From: Paraescarpia echinospica
Lineage: Eukaryota > Annelida > Polychaeta > Sabellida > Siboglinidae
DNA: 64,000 nt
Direction: 5' to 3'
NCBI GenBank assembly: GCA_020002185.1
Contig: CM034537.1
Span: 7,593,650 to 7,657,649, forward strand
Program-made: the position numbers and the translations under genes
Notes under the pieces: generated by a model
Seen by the model: the letters and a program-made list of their open reading frames with translations, nothing else
What the model was told of the DNA's origin: nothing
Databases searched by the model: none
Shown here: one piece after another, positions 20,801 through 33,800 of the stretch
Numbering within the stretch: position 1 is the stretch's first letter
Layout of the letters: each line of letters starts with the position of its first letter

Positions 20801-23800
20801 TTCCTTTGTGGAAATTTCTCCTGAACTGCTTTTATTATTTCTTTCTGATTTTACTTTGATGGTAAAATGTATCTGGTTGTGATCACTACTTCCCAGAGGC
20901 TCACATAATTTAACATTGTCAACTAATTCATTCTGTGAGGACAAAACTAAGTCTAACACATTCTCTCCCCTGGTTGGTTCTAGCACATGTTGAGAAAGGA
21001 AACTATCTTGTACTAAAACTAAAAACTTGTGGTCCTCACTACCCATACTCTGTAGAGATTTCCATTTTATATGCCCATGGTTAAAATCCCCCATAATAAC
21101 ACAGTCCCGTTTGCTCACTTCCCTTATAGCGTTTTGTATTTTTTCATTCTCTTCTATGCTTATGTTTGGACTTCGATAAACTAATCCAACCGTTAACGTT
21201 GAGTTTCCTGTAACTATGTTACACCAAACAGCTTCTTCGCAATCTGCTTCTCTGTCTAATTTTATTTCATAAGCCTGGACAGATTCTTTAATATATAAAA
21301 TAACTCCACCTCCCCTTCTTCCTATTCTATCTTTCCTAAACATTACATGTCCTGTCAGTCCCAATTCGGCATCTGATATATCAGTGGTTGCCCATGATTC
21401 GGCTATACCTATTATGTGAGGGTCAATATCTTCTACCATAATGTTTAGTTCATTTCTTTTGTTTACTATACTCCTTGCATTTAAACAAACACATTTATAC
21501 CCAGCTTCAGAACAGTTTTCCAGACTGTTCTTTGCCGAATTATTTTTGCTGCCTTTATCTATGCCTCCAGTTTCAGGCTTCTCTGCGAGTCCCCCCTGCG
21601 AATTTAGTTTAAATAGATGCAACCTGTCCCACTGTCATCAGATCGCAGCAGATTCTCTGAGAATACTGCTGCCCCCTTTCCACTTAGATGGAGGCCATCT
21701 CTCATGTACATATCTTCTCTCCCAACAAAGTACCCCATAAATCTAGGAATCCCACGCCCTCTTCCTCACACATCTGCTCAACTAGTGCGTTGATCGCCAT
21801 CCTCTTACAGTTTCTGTATCTTGCCCCCCTTCCTCCCATTACTGGCAAATTTCCTGAGAGAATAAATTCCACCATTTGATATCAGATTTAACGCTATCCC
21901 AGTTGTTCCCTCCTTGTTCGCATTGTTTGTCCCAACGCGGTACTAGTATAGACCTCCCATGCCATGCCCCCAATACCTTCTCTACCCTTTCGGTCACATG
22001 CTCTATCCTAGCCCCCGGTAGACATACAACAACGCCCTTCCCCTCGCATATAGTCTTGTCTGTTTTTCTCAGAATTGAATCGCCCATAAACACTCTCTCT
22101 TTTCTCCTTGCCCCTCAATCACTGCCTCGGAGTAGCTCCTCCGGTTTGCATATGTCTGGTTGTTGTCTTTTCCTCTTGTCGTCTTCTCTCCTGTCACATT
22201 CTCTTCCATTCCCTTCTTTCCTGTCGCATTTTCTCTTGTCCCCTTTCCTCCTGTCATCTTCTAGCACATTTACTCTCACTTCCTTTCGTCCATTCTCTTC
22301 TCTTCCTCCCATCACATTTTCTCTCCTCCCCTTCCCCTCGCTACCTCCTTTCACTACTTGGCCATTTCTCCCCTGTCACCTTCATATACTGTCATGTTTT
22401 CTGTTTTTGCTGAACACTCTGTCTTCTTCCATCAGTCTTCTGTCTCACAGTCTTACCAACTGCCTCTGTGGTATCTACCTCTTCACCACCTGTATCGCTG
22501 TCGTGTCTCTCCTCGTTCTCTACAGTCTGACTACCTGCTGATCTATCCCCACTGGCCCGTTTTCTCTTCCTCTGCCGAACACTTTCCTCCGTCCCTCTGT
22601 TTTCTCAATGTCTTGTTCCTTCACACCGGTCACCTTCCTTCCTCTCAGTCTCCTTTCTTCAGTCTCCGTGTCACAACTCTGCTCCTTCTGTGTTGTAGAA
22701 TTCTCAACTCTCTCCGCGTCATCCCTCTCTGCTCCATCTATTTCTATGTTGAGTCTCGCCTCCATCTCCTTCACTATATCCGTCAACTTACACACCTCCT
22801 TCATCAGACATTCCACCCTCAAACACCCCATACACCGAAATGTGAATCCGTCATCTTTGGTCTCTGCCCATGATTTTGGACAGCCAGACAACGCAAAATC
22901 CACCCAGCTCTGGCAGTCGTTGCAAACTAGGTGTCGTTTTGCCCTGAGTTGCCGCTTGCAAGGTGCCATATCAGAATTTATTTATGTTCAAAGTAGTTTT
23001 TTTATGTAGTCTTTGAAAAGACTTTTCTGTGTACAATTTACACCAGATTATTTAAGTTATAGTTAGTTATATTTGTTAACACACAGTGACACACCGTGCC
23101 TTACCTAGTTACGATGTCGATGACAATGTATTCAAGTTAGGCTTAGATACAAGGTAGTCTTTACAAAGACTGTTTCCTGTGTACTATTATACACTTTAAA
23201 AGATTGTTATTTCAGGTTTTAATTACTAATCTAACTACACCGATTATCTCAAATAACGCTATTCTATTGTCGTTTACGGTACGCTAACTTCGCCAGTGAC
23301 CTACTTTGTAAACAACGTTCCGATTACATTAACATCCCCAATTATCGCTCGCAAATCGCCTACTTTTAATCTACCCTAGATTACTCCCTCTAGCTAACTT
23401 TTAACAAAAAATATTGCTTAATATATATATATATATAATTACGTTATGTATGCTATACGCTCAATAATATCACTTATCTTGATCAAATATCCTTATATTT
23501 TCGCAAGTTTGCTGCACCAAATTCAAATCAATTCACCACCGGAAGCCCCCAAAATAGGTATGATGTAAGAATACACGCATACAATGACATGTTTCATGGA
23601 TAAACCAGACATAGCTGTATTGCATAGTTCTTTTATGATGTTATAATCACATTCATGATTCATTTACAGTTCTGTAATAAAACTATCTATCTTTACAACC
23701 ATAATGTGAACCATTGTGGTGACACGACACCATGAACCCTGGTGGTGACATATGACACTGTGAACCATGGTGGTGACACGACACTGTGAACCATGGTGGT

Positions 23801-26800
23801 GACACCGTGAACCCGGGTGGTGATGCACGACACTGAACCCAGGTGGTGACACATGACACTGTGAACCATGGTGGTGACACATGACACTGTGAACCCAGGT
23901 GATGATACATGACACTGTGAAACATGGTGGTGACACATGATACTGTGAACCGTGGTGGTGACACAGGACACCATGAACCCATGTGGAGACACGACACTGT
24001 GAATCCAGGTGGTGACACATGAAACCATGAACACTGGTGGTGACACATGACACTGTGAACCATGGTGGTGACATATAATGCTGTGAATCATGGTGGTGAC
24101 ACATAATGCTGTGAACCATGGTGGTACACATAATGCTGTGAATCATGGTGATGACACATAATGACGTGAATATGATGGTGACACATAGTAATAATGTATT
24201 ATTAAATTTATTTATTTATATTTATTTAATTAATTTATTATTATTTATATTTTTATTGTTGTGAATTGTATATTTTATAAAAGCTATGTAAATGTTGATG
24301 TAAGAATATAGTGTGAGATGGCCCATTGAAAATCACAATATAACGTGACATGGTCACCATCATTAAATAAAGCTTTTACTACTACTACTAATGCTGTGAA
24401 TCGTGGTAATGACACTAGGCAGTGCCATTGAAAGAGACTATTCAATGTATACATCTTACTGTATGAGACAGATAACGATTTTTATGTGTAAACATTTAAG
24501 TGGTGTCAGACTGGTTGACTGATGTCATCTAACTACATTCGCGTATATGTATGTATGTGGTTATATTAACATGTTCCTCCCGGACGGCTTGTATCTTGGG
24601 CACCAAACTTTCAGGGATTAATCTATGACCCCAAGAATAAAACACAACCCCTTTTTTAAACAGGTCAAAGATTCTTAGTGGGTTTTAGGGTAACAATGTC
24701 TTCACAATGTAAAACATAACTTAAAAATCATGTAAACCATGAGTGGGCAGCGAATACTTCGGGAAACTGGCCCCTGCACAATGGACTAGGTTTAACAAGA
24801 TTTAACAAGATTGCCATCCAGAGAATTAACTCTAGATGGCAGGTGGACAAGGAAGCCCTTTGGCTTATCGAGAGTCCAACCCTTTTATCTACATATATCC
24901 AGCCCTTCTGAGGTATGTGTCGATTTTATTTTTAAACATATTCACACTACTAGCACCCACACAATCATCAGATAATCTGTTCCATTCATTCACAGTCCTT
25001 TGTGAAAATGAGAACTTTCCTACGTCTAATCTTCACTGCTCCTTTACTAATGTAACTTCATGTCCTCTAATCTTTCTATCTTTCTTAACTGAAAAAAACA
25101 TATTTCTATCAATATTTTCATAACCATTCAATATTTTAAACACTTCTATCTGATCTCCTCTCAATCTCCTGGTCTCTAGTGTTGTTAAACCACATTCTTT
25201 TAGGCGTTTTTCATAACTAAGATCCCTCAGTTTTGGTATCATTTTAGTCGCTCTCCTCTGTACTCTTTCTAGCATATCTATGTCCTTCTTGCGGTATGGC
25301 CTCCACGCTTGTATACAATATTCTAAATGAGGCCTAACTATTGTTTTGTACAGTGGTATTATTAGTTCTTTTTTTTATATGCTATATTTCGCCTAATCAA
25401 TCCGAGGATTTGATTTCCTTTTGAAGCTGCAATTCCACACTGCTCTGAAACCTTCATGTCAGCACTAATTGTCAGCCCTAAGTCTTTTTCTTTTACAGTA
25501 GTACTTAGTACAGTTCCCCCATTGTATATTCTACATATTCGTTCCCATGTCCTGTGTGAAGGCATTTACATTTCCCAAAATTGAATAACATTTGCCACTT
25601 TTCAGACCATTTGATCAACCTGTCAAGATCATCTTGTAAATGCTGTCTATCCCCATCACTTTTAATCCTTCTAAACACTTTTGTATCATCTGCAAATTTC
25701 AACACCTTGCTAGCTATATCATCATTGCATGGCAACACAAAGGAGATGCTGACAGAATAGGCTTGTTTGCCCTCATGCAATACCATAGCAATACAAACAT
25801 TATTTCACAATTCTACACTATCACAACTAGGCTATGGCCTATCAGTGGATGTGAATTTCACTTCAACCTTCATAATTTTGAACGTGCAGAGTATTGCAGC
25901 ATATGCATGACGACATAGCTTCTGATTATATGTATGACATGCACTGAAACCACTTCATACCAGTGTGAGCCTGCCATGGTAATTATGTGATGTGTGTGTC
26001 ACATATGACCTACTAAGTCATCCGGGATGGGCATTTTGCTAGTACCTATAATTAAAACAGCTAAATTCAAAGAGCTGGTGTCAAGCAATAAATCTGAACA
26101 TTTTCTTATAAAACAAATGTTTGCTTACATCTTGCATTCGTAGTTGGAGGGGCATATCATGCTTCGCACAGACAGCAGTGAAATTATCAGGCAGAAGCTG
26201 TCCAGCAGTCAGGAAGTTGTCAGCCTTGCCCTATACAACAAACACATATGTAATCATTAGGCTGTACACTCTTTAGGCCGTACCCTCATTAGGCTTTACC
26301 ATCAATGACTGAGCCATATCCTCATTAGGCTGTAACCTCATTAGGCCCTACCCTCATCAGGCCATACCCCCATTAAGCCATACCTACATCATGCTGTACC
26401 CTCATTAGCCCATATCCTCATTAGACTGTACCCTCAATGAGTCGTATCCTCATTAGGCCGTACCCTCATTAAGCTGTACCCCCATTAGGCCATACCCTCA
26501 TTAGGCCATACCCTCATTAGGCCATACCCTCATTAGACTGTACCCTCAATGAGTCATATCCTCATTAGGCCATACCCTCATTAGACTGTACCCTCATCAG
26601 GCCGTACCCCCATTACGTTGTACCCTCATTAGGCCATACCCTCATTAGACCATACCCTCATTAGACCGTATCATCATTAGGCTGTACCCTCATTAGGCCA
26701 TACCTTCATTAGGATGTATCCTGATTAGGCCATACCCTCATTAGGCCATATCTTCTTTAGGCCAAGCCATCATTACGTCATACCCTCACTAGGCTGTACC

Positions 26801-27776
26801 CTCATTAGGCCATACCTAATCAACTTCAATTCTTCAACTGTACAACATGATGTGATCTTTATGTTTTGATCAGCACACTTTGTTGAATTCTGTGATACTT
26901 CTTCTGAGGAACTATTCGTGGATTACTAAAAGTGTAGTTTGCACAAAGCAACATCTCCTCGATGTCGTCTATGGTTTGCCAAAGCCTTCCAGTGAACTTT
27001 TCATTGCTATGCCTGCTGAATCCTACATAGGATTCAGAAGCCACCAGTCGTTGCATGCACTACACTCGGTGCCCAAGTTTCCCTATACACTACTTGCCCA
27101 TCCAAGTATACTGCAGCTCACGAGACTTCAACTCGACCTCAAATACAACAGACATTTCATACTCAAATCCAAACCAAGCACTACGACATATGGGTGTTTA
27201 GCAAGACATGGCAAGACAAAGCTTTTTATTTTTCTGCTCACATGCAATGGTCTGCTTTACAAATTTTTGAATAAGAACCAACTATAATCAACTGTTGATT
27301 ATACAGCCTTTGGAAAAAGAAAACATACTTGATCAATTAAGATGTCAACTTTGGGTCCGTCATAATCCTGCATGAGATGACAGGCATCATATTTCTGAAA
27401 TAACATCACAATCCTGCATGAGATAATGTATATCATATCTCTCAAACAACAGCATAATCTTGTGTGAGATAATAGGCATCATATCTCCAAAATAATATCA
27501 CAATCTTGCTTGAGTTAATATACATCATATCTACGAAACAACATCACAATTCTGCATGAGATAACATGCATCATATCTGTCAAACAATATCATATCAACT
27601 GGTGTAGATGACACACCAATTCATTGAAAACATTAACCTTTGTTGCAACTTGCAATTACGGTTTTGTTAACAGGGTTTTAAAATATGTGTGGTGTGTGGG
27701 TTTAGATACCAAATAAAAAATCACAGATGCAAACAAATTACAATTATATACCGGGTGTGTGTGCATGTGTGGTGAC

Positions 27777-27809
<33 letters not shown>

Positions 27810-30800
27810 ATTGTGCGATCTTTAAAATGACTCTATGACTTTAATATACTACCTTCCAGTGGTCCCTCTTGTCCCCCAGGTATCCGCTGAAGGCCTTCTG
27901 TCCCCAGGGACACTCACTGGGGTTACAGATGGGAGCAAACGCCGACACAGATGCATACTTGCCAGGGGTGCGCAGGAAACACACCAGGGCCCCGTGACCA
28001 CCCATGCTGAACACAGTCACATGTACAAGACATATCTCATACACAACTTATTATATGTGGTGATGTCTCATACACAACTTATTATCTGTGATGATGTCTC
28101 ATACACAACTTATTATCTGTGGTGATGTCTCATGCACAACTTATTGTCTGTGGTGATGTCTCATGCACAACGTATTATCTGTGGTGATGTCTCATGCACA
28201 ATTTATTATCTGTGGTGATATCTCATACACAACTTATTATCTGTGGTGATGTCACATGCACAACTTATTATCTGTGGTGATATCTCATACACAACTTATT
28301 ATCTGTGATGATGTCTCATGCACAACTTATTATCTGTGGTGATGTCTCATACACAACTTATTATCTGCGGTGATATCTCATACACAACTTATTATCTGTG
28401 ATGATGTCACATGCACAACTTATTATCTGTGGTGATGTCTCATACACAACTTATTATCTGCGGTGATATCTCATACACAACTTATTATCTGTGGTGATGT
28501 CTCATACACAACTTATTATCTGTGGTAATGTCACATGCACAACTTATTATCTGTGGTGATGTCTCATGCACAACGTATTATCTGTGGTGATGTCACATGC
28601 ACAACTTATTATCTGTGGTGATATCTCATACACAACTTATTATCTGTGATGATGTCTCATACACAACTTATTATCTGCGGTGATATCTCATACACAACTT
28701 ATTATCTGTGGTGATGTCACATGCACAACTTATTATCTGTGGTGATGTCTCATACACAACTTATTATCTGTGGTGATGTATTTATGGTGATGTTTTATGT
28801 AGAACTTAGTATTTGTGGTGATGTCTGATATAGAACTTAAGGCCACGGGCACCTCGTGAAATGTCATATTTTAATTAACTGTCATATCTTTAAAACTACT
28901 TGTTCAATCTTGACCAAACTTGCAGTGTATAAAGTATATATGAAAGGAATGCCATACATTGAATATTACTCAATTTACACAATGGTAACCATGATAACCA
29001 GATAATTCTTGGAAATTCTGACGGGGTGGTGATGTTTCATACAGAACTTAGTATCTGTGGTGATGAATCATAGTTCTGAATGGGACATAACACCATGGAT
29101 ACAGTATTTGATGCTGTGTCCTCTATTCTTCTCACAACAATCACTATATTGTAAATTGTGAGTTTCAATGTATAATGCATTTTCCGCTAATTTTTACTGA
29201 CAAGTTTAGGTAACCAGGTAAAATGGTAATTAAGCTAAACAATTCTGTCCTCAGAAGTGAACATGGGATTAAAATGCAATCTGACAGTATTACATGAGAC
29301 TTGCACATTGGGTGTTGGAAATGAGTGATAAAATAAATTACCAATCAATGGAAGGTGATACAAAATTTCTTATTCAAATGTTGAGATTCATGATAATTTG
29401 TAGTATATTATTTGGCAAATATTTGCAACATGTTTTACCTGTGGCCAAAGACAGACTGTTTGTTGGCTATGACAGGGAAGTTTATCTGGATGAGTTCTGG
29501 TAGCTGCAAAACCAACAGGACAACTAGTGAATTATTATTATTATATAAACACCACCACTGAAAAGAACATTAAGAAATGAACGAGGATGTCAGAGGAAAT
29601 ACACATGGTATTGTTATATGGCTAATCTGTATTGTTATATGGCTAATCTGTATTGTTATATGGCTAATCTGTATTGTTATATGGCTAATCTGTATTGTTA
29701 TACGGCTAATCTGTATTGTTATATGGCTAATCTGTATTGTTATATGGCTAATCTGTATTGTTATATGGCTAATCTGTATTGTTATATGGCTAATCTGACT
29801 GTACACATAAACAAAAAACTAATGGAACACATATGAATAACAAATAATGGAATTCAATTAATTCACTTCATAAATATTTCAGCATGATATCATTACATCA
29901 TGTTACACCCTCCTACACGACACATTATGTCAAATGTTCTGATCAAATAAGTAATCTAAAAGCAGGTCTAATTTGAGATTAATTAGCCTAAAGAGATTAA
30001 ACTGCCTTAAGATTAATTGCCTAGCATTTGATTAGTAATTTAGTATTAGTGGTTATATTCACTGGCTGGATATTCCTTCATTGTATGAAGGTTGATGTGT
30101 CTTTTTTCTATAGATAGATGGATAAACTCAAAGTAAAAAATGGACTTACATACATCTACATATTACAGACTAATGCATGGTGAAACTAGAAACTCGGAAC
30201 TCATTAGAAACTGCTTGCGTTGCTCCAGAGTACCAGTCTATACTCTAATAAGTATAACTACCTTCCTGGACTACCTAACAAGATTTTAATTCTTCTCAAA
30301 AAATAATACAGCTTCATTGTATGAAACGATCTGCATGGAAAACATAACTCAAAAGTAATTGTTTTATATTAAAATGGACATCACTTTGCTGCAGCATTAT
30401 TATAAATGAGGTTTCTTAAATTATTTTATAACTATTATATGATATATAATGGACAGCTATATTACTATTATGATGTCATTATTATAACTCCAAACCTGCA
30501 GAGTAGTACAAAGATTACACAAATCTTACATAGCACCCTGTACATCACCTCTTTTGTCACATATGAATACATCCGATAGTTTGCTTTCCATTTGTCTTGC
30601 GTGGCATCCAAATAGAACCCTGCACCGGTGCCAAAGTCCCAGCTGTCTTCCTCACCTTCAATGTTGCACCCTCCTAAACACAACACAGTTGATGTTACAC
30701 CCTCCTAAACACCTGTAACATCCTAAACACAACACAATTGATGTTGTCCCCTGGTAAGCTCAACACAATTGATGTTGCACCCTCCTAAACACAGCACAGC

Positions 30801-33800
30801 TGATGACACTGTATAGATGTGACATGAAAAGGAGACAAGGCATCTGGTCCTGCCTTTGATGAATTCTCTAATGACACAGAGTCGATATGTTGTGAGTTTA
30901 TTGGTGTCATCAAAGTTTCAGATCTACATCACTTACTTGGACTAGTGTCTGGAGCAACAATAGCTACACCATGCTCCGCAGCATATTGCTGTGCTCCAGC
31001 CTTTGTCACAAAGTTTTCTTCTGTACAGGTGAGACCTAATGCAGAGACAAACACCAGTGCTAGTGACATGTTTTACATTACCAATGCCTGTGAATCGTGA
31101 AACTAGTATGCTCAACAACTCAGTAATGTTAATCGTGTTGAATGCTGCACTCAAACAACCAGCAACAGACACGGTCCAGAGTCAAGGTTGTGGACAACGT
31201 CATGTTGAACTTCATCAGAGCTGTTTTTGTTGAAAATAAAAAATGTACAAGCAACATTGTAATCTTGAAAAATTACATTTAAATAAATATAAATGTGGAC
31301 AAATGGATGATTAGTATATATAGAGAATACTACATATTTTATTTTATTAAATTGGCATGTCTTAACTTTATTTAAGTTTTAGCAAAACACGATATCCAGC
31401 ATGGCATAACATTTTATGTATAAATTCACATAAAATTTTATGTTCTCAGAGACTGTTATATAAGAAATAGGAATGCAAGATGTTGTTGGGCTGAACAGAA
31501 ATTGAGATATATTGCACTGCAAATAGTAAAAAGTGTGATGTCAAACATTAAAATAATTATAGACATATATAATTTCATTTTATTTACAGAAAAACTACCC
31601 ACACACAATATAATTTTTAACAATCAGTCAAATAAACAGAAAAAACTAGTTATTACTAGTTTGAAGCCACTATTTAATGGTACCCCTCCGAATAATAATG
31701 ATTACAAGTAGCTACTTCTAAACACTTTGACAAAAGAAGATGCTAGCCACCAGCAACCTTAGCACCCTTGGCGTGACGTCGTGACCTAGAAACGGCACGC
31801 CTTGCAATGAGCATGAGCGACGTCATGTGTCGGCGGGTGGTTGCATATTGAGAGGGAGCAGGTTCTTTTAACGCGCACAATATGCAATTATTTACTATTA
31901 GTGTTCAGCTATGTTATACTAAACGTCACTACTTATCATTATATATCGGTACATTATCAAATAGAGTGTGTGAATAAAACATTATTTTTCTAATCACACG
32001 TGCCGGCTTCGAAAGTTTTCGCGAACACGCTGGTCTACTGACTTGCGAAGTTTGGCGCCTCCTCAGATCAAAACGTATTTTAATAATTGTTGCAAGTATC
32101 ACTTGATTAAGAACGACTAATCTAATGGCAAAAGTCTTCCGGCAATCAGACTATAACTTTTGAATAATATTTTTGGCACTCACGATTAAGAATTTAATGG
32201 CAACCGGGATAGGAGTCGAGATAGGGACGCTTGAACAATTGAAATGACCGTGGGGCGCGATCGGAATATGTAGTGGACATTGGGTGCTTGCAGATGATCG
32301 AGTGTCTGTAAGCACCCCGATCTCGTGACGCATCCATTCCCGATTGCGGAATGCACTCAGTTGGGAACAATTTAACCGTGTGTGTGGTGCAATTGGGATG
32401 CGTTTCGAGATTGGGGCGCTTGCAAATTAATATACACAATTGTGTAACCGTCTGTAGCCATGAGTAGGGTTACGTGCAAAATATAGCAGGGCGTCATATA
32501 AAAAAGGCAGGGCATTCTTTTTGACTTTTTTGGTACCAGAGCGTCACTGGAAAAGGGCAGGGCGTAACGCCCTGCAAATTCGACCTAGGCAGAACACTGT
32601 AAGTTGACTGCAATTCACCGTTCTACTTATTTGCCATCATGTGCTGATCAACATGGTTAATTTGAGAAACATTGACTTTGAAAATAAGGTTGGTGATAGG
32701 GCTGTAGCACTTCAGTTCATTCTGGTAGAGTGAGGTTTTTAGTAATGTTCAGTAACATTACTGGTAAGGTAGTTTTAATGAGTGTCAACTCTTGAATTAG
32801 ATGTAAACATCAGGAAGTATTGACTGTAAGATACAACAATATCACTTGCAGTAACAAATATAATAAACCATCTTACCTGATAGCCAGTAAAGCACAGGAA
32901 CATTCTGGCTGTCCGACTGTGGAGGCAGGTAGATACCAAATCTCATGGTGCAATTCAGTTCATCACTGTTAGAACAATTACAGGTCAGTATTACTACCAA
33001 GTCATACTGCAAACAACATTCCTTCCAGTATTACTATCAAGTCATACTACAAACAACATTCCTTCCAGTATGACTACCAAGTCACATTACAAACAACATT
33101 CCTTCTGCTACAACTACCAAGTCACACTACAAACAACATTACTTCTGGTACAATACCAAGTCACACTACAGACAACATTCTTTCTGGTACAACTACCAAG
33201 TCACACTACAAACAACATTCCTTCTGGTACAACTACCAAGTCACACTACAAACAACATTCCTTCTGGTACAATACTAAATCACACTACAAACAACATTCC
33301 TTCTGGTACAATACTAAGTCACATTACAAACAACATTCTTTCTGGAACAACTACCAAGTCAACCTACAAACAACATTCCTTCTGGTACAATACCAAGTCA
33401 CACTACAAACAACATTACTTCTGGTACAACTACCAAGTCACACTACAAACAACATTACTTCTGGTACAACTACCAAGTCACACTACAAACAACATTACTT
33501 CTGGTACAACTACCAAGTCACACACTACAAACAACATTACTTCTGGTACAACTACCAATTCACACTACAAACAACATTCCTTCTGGTACAACTACCAAGT
33601 CACACTACAAACAACATTCCTTCTGGTACAATACAAAGTCACATTACAAACAACATTCTTTCTGGAACAACTACCAAGTCAACCTACAAACAACATTCCT
33701 TCTGGTACAATACCAAGTCACACTACAAACAACATTACTTCTGGTACAACTACCAAGTCACACTACAAACAACATTACTTCTGGTACAACTACCAAGTCA

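Larger units (their letters stand above)
18545..23010 (-). mobile_element. Nearly full-length CR1-like LINE in ESD intron 8
   Basis: Minus-strand non-LTR retrotransposon with two reading regions and a 3' tail of ATTTG repeats (18,548-18,568, read in reverse). ORF1 (about 22,969-21,600) carries a cysteine-rich finger and an SGNH esterase domain. ORF2 (21,622-18,723) carries the endonuclease and reverse transcriptase. Only single-base frameshifts break it, so the insertion is relatively young. The 5' limit is uncertain (23,010-23,540). A partial near-identical copy lies at 24,785-25,724. Confidence 0.9.

Noticed and set aside
21876..22873. 221- and 171-codon plus-strand frames rich in Ser, Leu and Pro
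   Set aside because: Antisense of the CR1-like ORF1 low-complexity region.
18521..23640. Long imperfect target duplication around the CR1-like LINE (CTGTATT.CA.AGTTCT on both sides)
   Set aside because: Similarity is about 70% over 36 bp and the element's 5' limit is unknown, so it is not firm enough to call.
23664..24146. Cys/His-rich minus-strand open frames resembling zinc fingers
   Set aside because: Created by the GTGAACCATGGTGGTGACAC repeat; no proper zinc-finger spacing.
26859..27287. Possible extra gene in ESD intron 7 (open frames of 65 and 135 codons)
   Set aside because: No motif, no splice or start support, and overlapping frames on both strands.
26240..28790. CRISPR-like regular repeats
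   Set aside because: Direct tandem arrays without unique spacers, in introns of an animal gene.
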